A DNA stretch of 64,000 nt, taken from G965230065 sp965230065 (GTDB lineage: Bacteria > Bacteroidota > Bacteroidia > Cytophagales > Cyclobacteriaceae). The notes under the pieces were generated by a model. It worked only from the letters and a program-made list of their open reading frames with translations. It ran no database searches and was not told the DNA's origin. The translations under genes and the position numbers were made by a program. The DNA lies in NCBI GenBank assembly GCA_965230065.1, contig OZ245942.1:7192001-7256000 (forward strand), read 5' to 3'. This document shows, piece by piece, positions 18,034 through 26,448 of this stretch; positions within the stretch are counted from its first letter, which is position 1; every line of letters starts with the position of its first letter.

Positions 18034-19560
18034 ATGGAAAGTATGGAGAACCTAACGGGTTTTGGAGAGATTCTCGAGAAATCTCTGAATGAAATATATA
18101 TTTTTGACGCGAAAACGCTGAGGTTTATCATGGTAAACCGCGGAGCGCGGGAAAACCTGGGGTATTCATCTGAAGAACTAAAGCAACTGACCCCTATTGA
18201 TTTAAAGCCCGAATTTCCTGAACAAAGATTCAGGGAATTTGTAGCTCCTCTTTTAGCAGGCAAAACTGAAAAGCTCATTTTTGAAACCTTTCATTTGCGC
18301 AAAGATAAAACCACGTATGATGTAAAAGTACACCTGCAGTTGTTCAAACTGAACCGCAAAAAAGTTTTTACTGCCATCATTGACGATATCTCCGAAAAAA
18401 ACCTGGCTAAAGTCAGATTGAAGCAAAGTGAAAGCCACTTTCGATCATTGGTAAGCAATATTCCTGATATCATCACGCGCTTTGATTTGGACCTAAAGAT
18501 CATTTACATAAGCGACTCTATCCTGGAACATTCTGGCAAGCAACCTTCATTTTATATTGGCAAAACACAGTACGAACTGGGCTTTCCTGAGAACATCGTT
18601 GACCAATACCAAAATCAATTGATGAAGGCTATGCTCACAGGAAAAGCAGTAAAATATGAGTCGAAGCTTCCTAAGAATAAAGAATGGGAGTATTATTATA
18701 ATACCATTGTTCCCGAGTTTGATATGAAAGGGAAATTAACCAGCATATTGGCTATCTCTAAGGAAATTACGAAACAAAAAAAGCTTGAATTAAAGCTGAA
18801 AGATAATATCAAATCCCTTGAGCAAGCCTCCACAGAATTATCACACCGCAACCGGCAACTGGAAGATTTTGCCAATATTGCTTCACATAACCTACGGTCT
18901 CCTATCGGAAATTTGAAAATGCTATTAGAACTTTATGACCAGGAGCAGGATCAGGAAAAGAAAGAGTTTTTTGTACAAAAGCTGAAAGAAGTTACCCAAA
19001 GATTGAACGGAACTGTTGACACGCTCACTGAAGTTGTAAACATCAAAAAGAACATCAATAGCAAAAGGGAAATCATAAATTTTGAAGAAATTTTGCAAGA
19101 AATCAGAAGCAGCCTTTCTGCTCAAATGATGGCTACCGGAGCTGAAATCAGCAGTAATTTTAGTCAATGTAAATTTATTCTTTATCCAAAGGTTTATCTT
19201 GAAAGTATCCTTTTGAATCTGGTCACCAATGCCATAAAGTACCGCTCGCCTAAAAGGACTCCTAAAATTCATTTCGAAACTTTTGTAAAAAAGGACAGAA
19301 TTGTTTTATCTTGCTGCGACAATGGCCTGGGGATTGATATGGAGCGACACGGACATAAACTCTTTGGGCTTAACAAAACCTTCCATCGACACAAAGAAGC
19401 CAGAGGAGTTGGGTTATTTATTACCAAAAACCAGATTGAGTCCCTGGGTGGCAGTATTGAAGCTAAAAGCGAAGTAGATAAGGGAACTGAGTTTATTATT
19501 TCATTCCATAAAGATGACTTTTGCCATGAAAAAAATCGACACCGTTTGTATAGTAGATGA
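18034..19560 (+). CDS. PAS-domain sensor histidine kinase
   Basis: A soluble kinase of about 508 residues without obvious membrane segments, so the signal is probably cytoplasmic. The order is: PAS 1 (about residues 10-125, with the PAC-like end FTAIIDDISEKN), PAS 2 (about 130-250), a coiled-coil HisKA region with the phosphorylation site FANIASHNLRSP (His near 285), then the HATPase domain with N box NLVTNAIKYRSP, G1 DNGLGID and G2 GVGLFITKNQIESLGG. An upstream TTG at 17995 could extend it by 13 residues, but ATG 18034 (or 18043) is the more natural start. Its end overlaps the response regulator gene, its likely partner. Confidence 0.88.
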   Translation: MESMENLTGFGEILEKSLNEIYIFDAKTLRFIMVNRGARENLGYSSEELKQLTPIDLKPEFPEQRFREFVAPLLAGKTEKLIFETFHLRKDKTTYDVKVHLQLFKLNRKKVFTAIIDDISEKNLAKVRLKQSESHFRSLVSNIPDIITRFDLDLKIIYISDSILEHSGKQPSFYIGKTQYELGFPENIVDQYQNQLMKAMLTGKAVKYESKLPKNKEWEYYYNTIVPEFDMKGKLTSILAISKEITKQKKLELKLKDNIKSLEQASTELSHRNRQLEDFANIASHNLRSPIGNLKMLLELYDQEQDQEKKEFFVQKLKEVTQRLNGTVDTLTEVVNIKKNINSKREIINFEEILQEIRSSLSAQMMATGAEISSNFSQCKFILYPKVYLESILLNLVTNAIKYRSPKRTPKIHFETFVKKDRIVLSCCDNGLGIDMERHGHKLFGLNKTFHRHKEARGVGLFITKNQIESLGGSIEAKSEVDKGTEFIISFHKDDFCHEKNRHRLYSR

Positions 19561-19930
19561 TGACGATATTTATCAGTTTACAGTAAAATACGAAATTGAA
19601 CAAACCCAACTGGTCAATAACGTCAAAACCTTCTCAGACGGGGAGCAAGCCATTCATTACCTGCAGCAGGTTTCTGATGACCCTGCCCAAATCCCTGACA
19701 TCCTTTTCCTCGATATCAATATGCCCATTATGGACGGGTGGGGTTTTTTGCATGAGTTTGCCCAGCTAGGCCCGAAAATGGGCAAAAAGGTTACCGTTTA
19801 CATGGTAAGCTCTTCCAACAATGACAAGGACATTGAGCGTGCAAAAAAAGTCAGTGAAGTAACAGACTACCTGATCAAACCCATCACTCGCGATAAACTT
19901 ACGCATCTCTTTGAAAAGTTTGTGGCTTAA
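19526..19930 (+). CDS. Single-domain response regulator
   Basis: A receiver domain of 134 residues with no output domain. The acidic pocket is VDDDDIYQ (Asp 11-14), the phospho-acceptor is Asp 63 in LFLDINMPIMDG, the Ser/Thr switch is VSSS and the conserved Lys is in DYLIKPI. The start ATG lies inside the last codons of the kinase gene in another frame (35-base overlap), which points to coupled translation and a cognate pair. Without a DNA-binding domain it should act by protein contact or as a phosphate relay. The ATG at 19514 is also in frame but gives an atypical N-terminal extension. Confidence 0.9.
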   Translation: MKKIDTVCIVDDDDIYQFTVKYEIEQTQLVNNVKTFSDGEQAIHYLQQVSDDPAQIPDILFLDINMPIMDGWGFLHEFAQLGPKMGKKVTVYMVSSSNNDKDIERAKKVSEVTDYLIKPITRDKLTHLFEKFVA

Positions 19931-19963
19931 TGCTGCAATAATATTTGTGCTTACCCGGCACCT

Positions 19964-20632
19964 TCACTCTTCAATTATTACAGTATCAGGCTCAGCGCCC
20001 AATCTTGTGAGTATGCTTTGTATATCTTCCACAAATTGCTCAGGCCCGCATACATAAAATTGTTGCCCGTAATCATCAATTCTTTTTGATAAAAAGGTTT
20101 TATCTATCCGGCCATGTTCGTGTTTGCTGTGTTTTTCCTGTGTAAGGGTGATGATAAAATTGTTACCCAACATCTTTTCAAACTCTTGCTGTAAAATAAT
20201 GTCTTTTGCCGTTTTGTTAGAAAAAATCAAGCGATTGCCAGCTATCTTGTTTTCCTTATCTAATTGACGCAATATGGCAATAAATGGCGTTACTCCAGCC
20301 CCTCCGGCTATGAAAGTACCTGTACCCTTGTAGGTGATGGCCCCCCAGGCATCTCCAATGATTAATTCTTCTCCTTTTTCTAACATGCCCAATGCATTGG
20401 TTACACCATTGTGTTCAGGGTATATCTTAATGGTAAATTCCAAATGCGTATCTTCCGTTAATGATGTAAATGTAAACGGCCTTTTTTCACTTTTCAGGTC
20501 AGGTGTGTTGATAGCAACTTCAGTAGCCTGTCCGGGCGTGAAGGTAAAGCCCTCAGGTTTTTCTACCGTAAAACGTTTAACATCGTGCGTTACTGCTGCC
20601 GTATCGATAATTTTTACTATATGTTCTTCCAT
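19964..20632 (-). CDS. FAD/NAD(P)-binding oxidoreductase (ferredoxin reductase-like)
   Basis: A 222-residue flavodoxin/ferredoxin-NADP reductase-type protein. The FAD domain carries RPFTFTS (about residues 50-57) and the isoalloxazine-contact loop. The nucleotide domain carries FIAGGAGVTPFIAILR and ends with FYVCGPEQFV. There is no iron-sulfur domain, so it would take electrons from NAD(P)H and pass them to a separate partner (ferredoxin, flavodoxin or haem protein). It is convergent with the response regulator and divergent from the esterase gene. Confidence 0.85.
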   Translation of the reverse strand: MEEHIVKIIDTAAVTHDVKRFTVEKPEGFTFTPGQATEVAINTPDLKSEKRPFTFTSLTEDTHLEFTIKIYPEHNGVTNALGMLEKGEELIIGDAWGAITYKGTGTFIAGGAGVTPFIAILRQLDKENKIAGNRLIFSNKTAKDIILQQEFEKMLGNNFIITLTQEKHSKHEHGRIDKTFLSKRIDDYGQQFYVCGPEQFVEDIQSILTRLGAEPDTVIIEE

Positions 20633-20733
20633 ATTTATCAGGTTTTAGTTGTGCTTTTATAAAAAGTAAAAGAAATTGGCATCAATAACAAATTCATACC
20701 CAGGCATTGTAAAAAATACAATCATAATCTCAA

Positions 20734-21585
20734 ATGAAAATAACCTTTACTACCCTTGCTATATCAATGATCGTGATGAGTGTTTATGCACAATCTCCAG
20801 GCACAGTAAAAGTATGGCCCGGAAAAGTACCGGGGGAAACAGAAGCCAAGCAGCCTCCGGAAATATCTCCCAACCATGACCGCAACGTTACCCGGATAGC
20901 TAAAGTAACTGACCCTGCTTTTGTGGTTTACAAACCATCTATACCATCTAACTCAGGTGCCGGGGTGGTTGTTTGCCCCGGTGGTGGTTATCATATATTG
21001 GCAGTTGACCTGGAAGGATATGAAGTAGCCCAATGGCTCAATTCTTTGGGAATTACTGCTTTTGTATTGCAATACCGGGTGCCACAGAAGCAGGAAGGCG
21101 CTTTGCAGGATGCACAACGTACCCTCCGCATTATCCGCAGCCGCGCCAACGAATGGGGAATTAATCCGGACAAACTGGGGATTATGGGCTTTTCGGCAGG
21201 CGGGAGCCTGAGCGCACGGGCAAGTACCCGGTTTACCGAGACTACCTATGAACCTGTAGATGCAGTCGATACACTTTCTGCCCGCCCTGATTTTTCTCTT
21301 TTGATATACCCGGCCTACCTTGACCAGGGCGAAAACAGGGCACTTACTCCGGAACTCACCGTTGATGAAAACTCGCCCCCCATGTTTGTTTTTGGTACAG
21401 CCGACGACAAATATGGCAACAGCGCGTTGGTAATGGCAACAGCCCTGAGAGACCAACAAGTACCTGTAGACTTGCATTTCATGGCTGAAGGCGGGCATGG
21501 ATACGGCCTGCGCCCCGGAAACATTGCCGCTGATACCTGGCCAGCCCTTGCTGCCACATGGTTGAAAAGAGTGATTGCCAGGTGA
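20734..21585 (+). CDS. Secreted alpha/beta hydrolase (sugar-esterase type)
   Basis: A 283-residue protein with an N-terminal signal peptide (about residues 1-19, ending VYAQ). The alpha/beta hydrolase core has the oxyanion segment VVCPGGGYH, the nucleophile elbow GFSAGG (Ser 154), an Asp in FGTADDKYG (about 226) and a His in GGHGYGL (about 258). It matches the acetyl-xylan-esterase-like/BD-FAE group commonly found with glycan-degrading loci. The precise substrate is unknown; it may deacylate plant or algal polysaccharides in the periplasm. It is monocistronic. Confidence 0.8.
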   Translation: MKITFTTLAISMIVMSVYAQSPGTVKVWPGKVPGETEAKQPPEISPNHDRNVTRIAKVTDPAFVVYKPSIPSNSGAGVVVCPGGGYHILAVDLEGYEVAQWLNSLGITAFVLQYRVPQKQEGALQDAQRTLRIIRSRANEWGINPDKLGIMGFSAGGSLSARASTRFTETTYEPVDAVDTLSARPDFSLLIYPAYLDQGENRALTPELTVDENSPPMFVFGTADDKYGNSALVMATALRDQQVPVDLHFMAEGGHGYGLRPGNIAADTWPALAATWLKRVIAR

Positions 21586-21671
21586 AATGTGACGTTTTTT
21601 AAAAGCAGAAGGGGATAGTCAAACGTTATTTTCTTTTTCAGGATACACTTAATTTTGGATTATGTTTTTTT

Positions 21672-22658
21672 TCATGTTTTGGTGGGTGACTTTTTTCCAT
21701 TGGTCATTTCAAACCGGGTTTGGGCAATTTTAAAATATTCTGTTTCCAACTCATACCCCATAAACTGCCTGTTCAAATCCATACAAGCCATGCCCGTACT
21801 GCCACTGCCCATGAATGGGTCAAGCACAAGCTGATTGTCAAAGGATATTAGCTTTATCAAATGATGCATCAATGCAACCGGCTTTAGCGTAGGGTGATGA
21901 TTAAAGTTATCGGCATGCTGGCGTACTTTGGGCACCAGAAAGAATTTATCGTATCCATCCTCCCAGGGTTCAGTGCGTACCATATTGGCTGTTACCCGGC
22001 CTTTGGGATGCGGATTGTGCCCTACTTTTCCTGCTTCCCCTGCTGCATAGGGTATGCGGGTTTCTTCTAAATTGAGTGCCCCGGTGCCGTATTTAATAAT
22101 ATTTTCGGCTACGCTTAATCCTTTTTCAATGGGTTTTTGCACTAAAATTATCGGTTCGTAAGCCGGTTTTATACCCAACCCTGCACCATTGTATTTTTTA
22201 CCCAACGTTGAAGAAGGCTGGTATTTGTGTTTCTTTTTTTGGTTGGTGTAGGTATCGGCACCGCCTTTTTTGTAGCCCTGCACGTAATTGTATTCCCCGA
22301 TTACCTCACTTTCAATGCCTAATTTTTTGTCAATATCCAGCCCTACATTCCGGCTTTTCGGCATGCCATTCAGATAAGCCCAAAACAACACATCTTTGAT
22401 GAGAAAACCACTATCTTCCAGGGCAACCATCAAACGGTGCATGAGCCGAACGGATGAAAATACCAAACCGAAAGCACCTGGTTTGAGCACCCTGCGGCAA
22501 TCTGCCCAAATTTGCGGATCGGGCAAATCTTTGTCCCAGTAATGTGCCTGGTAACTGATGCCATAGGGTGGGTCGGTTACCAGCGAATCAATACTTTCAG
22601 CATCAATCTCTGATAATCCGTAGCAATTTTTATTGAAAATGGTGTATGGTTTAGTCAT
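21672..22658 (-). CDS. Site-specific DNA methyltransferase (beta class order)
   Basis: A 328-residue amino-methyltransferase. Motif IV DPPYGISYQ comes first (Asp 29) and the AdoMet-binding motif I LDPFMGSGSTGM comes near the C-terminus (about residues 282-293), the order of beta-class N6-adenine or N4-cytosine enzymes. FYELETEYF-like motif III region follows (GYELETEYFKIAQTRFE). The central part (residues about 100-230) would contain the target recognition region. It is directly downstream of a putative endonuclease gene on the same strand (23-base gap), so the pair looks like a type II restriction-modification system. Recognition site cannot be inferred. Confidence 0.85.
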   Translation of the reverse strand: MTKPYTIFNKNCYGLSEIDAESIDSLVTDPPYGISYQAHYWDKDLPDPQIWADCRRVLKPGAFGLVFSSVRLMHRLMVALEDSGFLIKDVLFWAYLNGMPKSRNVGLDIDKKLGIESEVIGEYNYVQGYKKGGADTYTNQKKKHKYQPSSTLGKKYNGAGLGIKPAYEPIILVQKPIEKGLSVAENIIKYGTGALNLEETRIPYAAGEAGKVGHNPHPKGRVTANMVRTEPWEDGYDKFFLVPKVRQHADNFNHHPTLKPVALMHHLIKLISFDNQLVLDPFMGSGSTGMACMDLNRQFMGYELETEYFKIAQTRFEMTNGKKSPTKT

Positions 22659-22681
22659 TAAAAATCAGGTTAAGCAAATCA

Positions 22682-23419
22682 TCAAAAGCTGTACACAAAC
22701 CCTTCGGGAGCCACTCCGGAAATGTTGTTATTTTTAATATTTCCCTTCTCTATTTCTTCTTTAAAGTATTGGAAATAACGGGTTGTAAAAATACCAAACC
22801 CATTGGGTAAATAGGCAAGCGAATTAATTTTCCCGGTTTTTAAAGCATAAGGCAAGTTCACATGAACACCTTCTACAATATTACTTCTCTTATGGGTAGA
22901 TTTATAATTTCTATAAACCCAGGCCCTGGGCGTATCCACGAATATATGGATGTTGTAAATTTTATCAGAGAAAAGCAGCTGAAAGTCTACGCCTTTTTTG
23001 TCAGCATGGGTATTTCTGCTAACATGCTGTTCACCAAAAATATGTTGCGCCAAATAATACGCATGATACTCGGTAAGAATACCAAACTGGGTGCGGTACA
23101 AACGGGCTTTCAGTCCTTCCAGCAAATCATGCCAGGGAATGTGCTTAAACTTTCGCTTTAGTTTTTCTTCGTGTACACCCATGTAATGATGAAAAAAAGC
23201 CTCGAAGTTTAACCACTTTTGCTCTTCAAAAAAGAGTTTATCCAACAGATTAGTTGGATTCAACAAGCCATATAAATCACATTCTATGGTCTTGATTTTT
23301 CGTAATGCTTTATTCAAAGTTAAAGCAGCCAGAAAATCCTGGTATTCATTGAGTTGACACGCACTCTCTCTCATCTGCCATTTGTATTTCGTGAATCCTT
23401 TATTTGAATAGAAACACAA
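22682..23419 (-). CDS. Putative type II restriction endonuclease, partner of the methyltransferase
   Basis: A 245-residue protein, function deduced mainly from position directly upstream of a DNA methyltransferase. The N-terminal half is helical and charged. A conserved-looking core runs from RTQFGILTEYHAYYLAQHIFGE (about 109-130) to ADKKGVDFQLLF (Asp 145) and IHIFVDTPRAWVYRN (about 157-171). Asp 145 followed by a beta strand is reminiscent of a PD-(D/E)xK nuclease, but the usual ExK is absent; the family may be TaqI-like, which I cannot confirm. An internal ATG at about 23374 (MRESACQ) is an alternative start. No promoter is recognised upstream. Confidence 0.5.
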   Translation of the reverse strand: MCFYSNKGFTKYKWQMRESACQLNEYQDFLAALTLNKALRKIKTIECDLYGLLNPTNLLDKLFFEEQKWLNFEAFFHHYMGVHEEKLKRKFKHIPWHDLLEGLKARLYRTQFGILTEYHAYYLAQHIFGEQHVSRNTHADKKGVDFQLLFSDKIYNIHIFVDTPRAWVYRNYKSTHKRSNIVEGVHVNLPYALKTGKINSLAYLPNGFGIFTTRYFQYFKEEIEKGNIKNNNISGVAPEGFVYSF

Positions 23420-23776
23420 ATCGCAAATCCTCTGCCACTGGCCTCACCCCTTCTATTGAAGGAATATGAAGGGATGTAAGCTAAAGCAGGTATTGTTTAA
23501 TTTTACGGTACAAAATATTATCACCTCTGCTCAAGAAACTTGCGGTACTCATCTCAAGAAGCTTGAGTACGTACTGCATACACCTTGCAGTAGTCGTCTC
23601 ACGATGCTTGCAGTACTCGTCTCACGGAACATGTAGATAGTCATCTCAAGAAACTTGCAGTACATGACTGGCTTAGCATGATTAAGAATCTTTTTTGTTT
23701 TATTACTTCAAATATGCGCATAGGTGCCCGCCACTTCTTGTGCGTTTTATAAGAAGTGGCGGACAAGATCCTGCCT
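23420..23776. other. Gap with tandem repeat between nuclease and sulfatase genes
   Basis: No gene seen. The central part is taken up by the 23-bp tandem repeat at 23530-23668. The rest is AT-rich, apart from an imperfect inverted repeat of CCGCCACTTC and AAGAAGTGGCGG (23730-23762) close to the sulfatase stop, which may act as its terminator. Confidence 0.4.
23530..23668. repeat. Six-copy 23-bp tandem repeat
   Basis: Unit starts are seen at 23530, 23553, about 23575, 23598, 23621 and 23644, spacing 23 (one 22). The consensus begins CTCAAGAAACTTGCAGTACT with scattered changes, each unit holding a CTTG..GTAC core. There are no unique spacers, so it is not a CRISPR array. The units are diverged, so it is not a very recent expansion. 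Confidence 0.7.
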
Positions 23777-25495
23777 TTACTCCGGCATCGGCACTGCCCC
23801 TACCCTCTTGGCCCAGGCTTGCCACAAAGCTGCCATTTCCTGTACTTTTTCAGGGTGCTGGTCTGCCAGGTTATTGATTTCGGTGCGGTCCGCTTCCAGG
23901 TCGTAGAGTTCCCATTCTTCTAAGGGTAGATCCTCTGTTTTATTCCAAAATCTAGGCTTATTATCAGGGCGGGAAACCAGTTTCCATTTTCCTTGCCGGA
24001 TGGCCCGGTTGCCTTCGTGTTCCCAGTAAAGGGCTTTCCGCTCCAGGGGTTGGTTGGCAAAGCTCGCGACCAGGCTTTTTCCCTCCATAGGCTTGATGGT
24101 GTTTCCGTTATATTGCTGCGGATATTTTGCCCCCGCTGCTTCTACACAGGTAGCCATGATGTCGGGCAATTGGCTGGCCTGCTGGCGGTATTCCCCTTTT
24201 GCACTAATTCCTTCTGGCCAGTGAACAATCAGGGGCGTGGCAATACCTCCTTCGTGTGCCCAGTGTTTGAACATGCGGAATGGTGTATTGGAAGCGTTGG
24301 CCCATCGCTGGTCGTACCCAATGTAGGTATCGGCGGGGCCGGGCATCACGCCTTTGCCTACCCGCACCGGACGGCCATCACGGGTAAACTTCGGTTCCAT
24401 ATTGTACTGAAATTCTCCCGGTTCCATAGGCTGCAAAGGCTGGCTGTCAATATCTTCGGGCAATTCCCGGTACATGCCATATTCTTCGGCACAGGCGCCG
24501 TTGTCTTGCAGGTAAAAGATGAGGGTGTTTTCCAGTTCCCCTTTTGCTTCCAAAGCAGTCAGCATGCGGCCGATACCCTGATCCATGTTGTCCAGCATGG
24601 CAGCATATACTTCCATACAGCGGGCATGCCATGCTTTCATGTCTGCACTTTCCCAGGTTCTTTCTTCAGGGTTGGGGGGTGACATGGGCCAGTTTTCATC
24701 TATCAATCCCATCTCAATCATCCGTTGGTAACGCTCCTGCCGGAGGCTGTCCCAGCCCATGTCATAACGGCCTTCATATTTGGCAATGTCTTCGGGCAGG
24801 GCATGCATGGGCCAGTGGGCTGCGGTGTACGCCACATACATAAAAAAGGGCTGCTCGGCAGGGTGTTCCTGAATGTATTTCACGGCCGTATCGCTGATGG
24901 CATCGGTATAATAAAAATCTTCAGTAGGCATGATGAGTTCGTTTCCACTGCTCAAAGAATTGGGGTCGTAAAAACTGCCTGCCCCATGAATGGTTCCAAA
25001 AAACCGCTGAAAACCCCGCTGAACAGGCCAGTTGTGCTGATCAGACAGTTTTTCCTCATCATGCCCAGGCGTTAAATGCCATTTGCCGGACATGTACGTG
25101 TTGTACCCATTGGCTCCCAGCACTTCGGCAATGGTAACGGCCTGGTTGCTCAAATTACCGGCATAGGCAGGGGTGCCCCGATCTTCCATCATGTGCCCCA
25201 CACCTGCCTGGTGGGGATGCAGCCCGGTAATAAGCGATGCCCGGGTGGGACAGCAGCGGGCCGTATTGTAAAACTGGGTATACCGCAGCCCATTCGTAGC
25301 CAATCGGTACAGGTTCGGCGTATTGATTTCCCCACCGTACGGACTGATGTCTGAATACCCCACATCATCAGCCATGATGAGGATGATGTTCGGTTTTTTG
25401 ATAGCTGTCTCAGCAGTTTGCTCCTGTACTGGCTGAGAGCAGGCGAAAGTGATTATTAATAAAAAGGTGATGAGGTAGTTGGTTGGTTGTTGCAT
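23777..25495 (-). CDS. Lipoprotein sulfatase (S1 arylsulfatase family)
   Basis: A 572-residue sulfatase. The start at 25495 gives a lipoprotein signal with Cys 19 in the ITFACS lipobox; a longer frame to 25570 lacks one. The metal-binding start is NIILIMADDVGYSD. The maturation site C-C-P-T-R-A-S contains the C-x-P-x-R motif with Cys 81 as the residue converted to formylglycine, followed by LITG. A DNG motif (YLQDNGACAEE) and the KW segment near the C-terminus (GKWKLVSR) complete the active site. It removes sulfate esters from carbohydrates or aromatics at the cell surface. It lies 10 kb from the sulfatase-rich glycan locus and may work with it. Confidence 0.9.
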   Translation of the reverse strand: MQQPTNYLITFLLIITFACSQPVQEQTAETAIKKPNIILIMADDVGYSDISPYGGEINTPNLYRLATNGLRYTQFYNTARCCPTRASLITGLHPHQAGVGHMMEDRGTPAYAGNLSNQAVTIAEVLGANGYNTYMSGKWHLTPGHDEEKLSDQHNWPVQRGFQRFFGTIHGAGSFYDPNSLSSGNELIMPTEDFYYTDAISDTAVKYIQEHPAEQPFFMYVAYTAAHWPMHALPEDIAKYEGRYDMGWDSLRQERYQRMIEMGLIDENWPMSPPNPEERTWESADMKAWHARCMEVYAAMLDNMDQGIGRMLTALEAKGELENTLIFYLQDNGACAEEYGMYRELPEDIDSQPLQPMEPGEFQYNMEPKFTRDGRPVRVGKGVMPGPADTYIGYDQRWANASNTPFRMFKHWAHEGGIATPLIVHWPEGISAKGEYRQQASQLPDIMATCVEAAGAKYPQQYNGNTIKPMEGKSLVASFANQPLERKALYWEHEGNRAIRQGKWKLVSRPDNKPRFWNKTEDLPLEEWELYDLEADRTEINNLADQHPEKVQEMAALWQAWAKRVGAVPMPE

Positions 25496-25748
25496 TGGTG
25501 AGTTGAGGTCTATAAATGATTTTCCGGATGACTTGATTTTTCTGTTGAACTTCAAGAAACAATAGACCAATCAAGTTGCTATTACTTTTACCAAGTTGTC
25601 AGTCAAAGTCTAGCTAGTGGATTTATACTTTCATGTGACTAAACTTACAAAATGATACGGAAATATACGATACTAATACGATCCGACTGGTACGCTATGA
25701 TACTAAACCAGGTAATATGAAATATGTATTTAATGCCTTTTCTTGTAT

Positions 25749-25847
25749 TTAAAGTGCTTTTTCCATCTCATCTTCAATCGCTTTTATCATCTCTTCTACT
25801 AATTCAATCCTGTATTTTACGTATTCTTTCCTCTCTTCAGGAGTCAT
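25749..25847 (-). CDS. 32-residue stub downstream of the nucleotidyltransferase
   Basis: Starts with ATGA overlap on the stop of the nucleotidyltransferase gene and encodes a short charged helix (MTPEERKEYVKYRIELVEEM, then 12 more residues). In HEPN/MNT pairs the HEPN toxin gene usually follows in just this way and opens with a similar helix, but here translation stops after 32 codons with no R-x4-6-H motif. It is either a truncated HEPN gene or a genuine short partner. No continuation is visible in other frames downstream. Confidence 0.4.
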   Translation of the reverse strand: MTPEERKEYVKYRIELVEEMIKAIEDEMEKAL

Positions 25848-26161
25848 ATGTTTATTCCTTCCTGGTTCACATTGTCATAAAATGGTGTTATTCGTTGCTT
25901 GGTTGTCCACTCAGCCTTAGAATAAACAAATACAGAAAATGGCTCTCCGGTTTCTAGCTCAAGGTCGTATAGTTTGCCTCTGAATTTTTGTTCTGTTTCC
26001 AGGTCAACCGGGTAATTGGTCAATATTAAAATATCCCAATCCGAATCAGGCCGTTCATCTCCTCTGGCCCTTGACCCATAAAGTATTACTTTGGCTTTCG
26101 GATCAATTTCATCAATTGCTTGTCGGATGAGATAAATTATTTGTTTAGACCTGATCTTCAT
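25844..26161 (-). CDS. Minimal nucleotidyltransferase (MNT/MntA-like)
   Basis: A 105-residue nucleotidyltransferase-fold protein. The signature is GSRARG (residues 29-34) with the metal-binding Asp pair in DSDWDIL (Asp 41 and Asp 43). Such proteins typically act as antitoxins that adenylylate a HEPN RNase partner. The expected partner position downstream holds only a 32-codon frame (25749-25847) overlapping by 4 bases, so the module may be decayed or reduced. Confidence 0.8.
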   Translation of the reverse strand: MKIRSKQIIYLIRQAIDEIDPKAKVILYGSRARGDERPDSDWDILILTNYPVDLETEQKFRGKLYDLELETGEPFSVFVYSKAEWTTKQRITPFYDNVNQEGINI

Positions 26162-26448
26162 ATCTCAAAGATAGCCAATGTGTCCGTTTTTTTTCTTTAA
26201 ATACACTGTAACCTCCAGCTATTAAACAACATCTTTCCATAGAAGCTACAGGGTTGCATTACTGCTTCTGCTCAAATTCAGCTAACCATTCAGCTTGCTT
26301 TGTTGACACGGTGCTAACGATTTGGGCAGGCGGCGTGGCGGCTTTGGCGCATCTTTCGTTCGAGTTAGCATTTCAGCTACTTGTTTGCATTGATGCTACT
26401 ATTTCGAATCAACCAGCCATGCTGCTTGCCTTGTGTTGTGGCCAGTTC
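26162..26448. other. Gap with structured, recombination-site-like sequence
   Basis: No gene is seen. It contains the IR TGCTAAC/GTTAGCA (26312-26318/26364-26370) enclosing a GC-rich 45-base interior, in contrast to the AT-rich genes around it, and ends at GTTGTGGCCA (26435-26444), one arm of the inverted repeat that brackets the neighbouring lipoprotein gene. The form (paired ends GCTAAC/GTTAGC around a structured interior) is reminiscent of integron attC sites, but it does not match the strict RYYYAAC/GTTRRRY consensus. Confidence 0.4.

Noticed and set aside
23530..23668. CRISPR array
   Set aside because: Units follow each other without spacers, are only 23 bp and diverge from one another; no cas genes are nearby.
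26312..26370. Classical integron attC site
   Set aside because: Ends TGCTAAC/GTTAGCA do not satisfy RYYYAAC/GTTRRRY and no inner L box pair is clear; kept only as a recombination-site-like structure.
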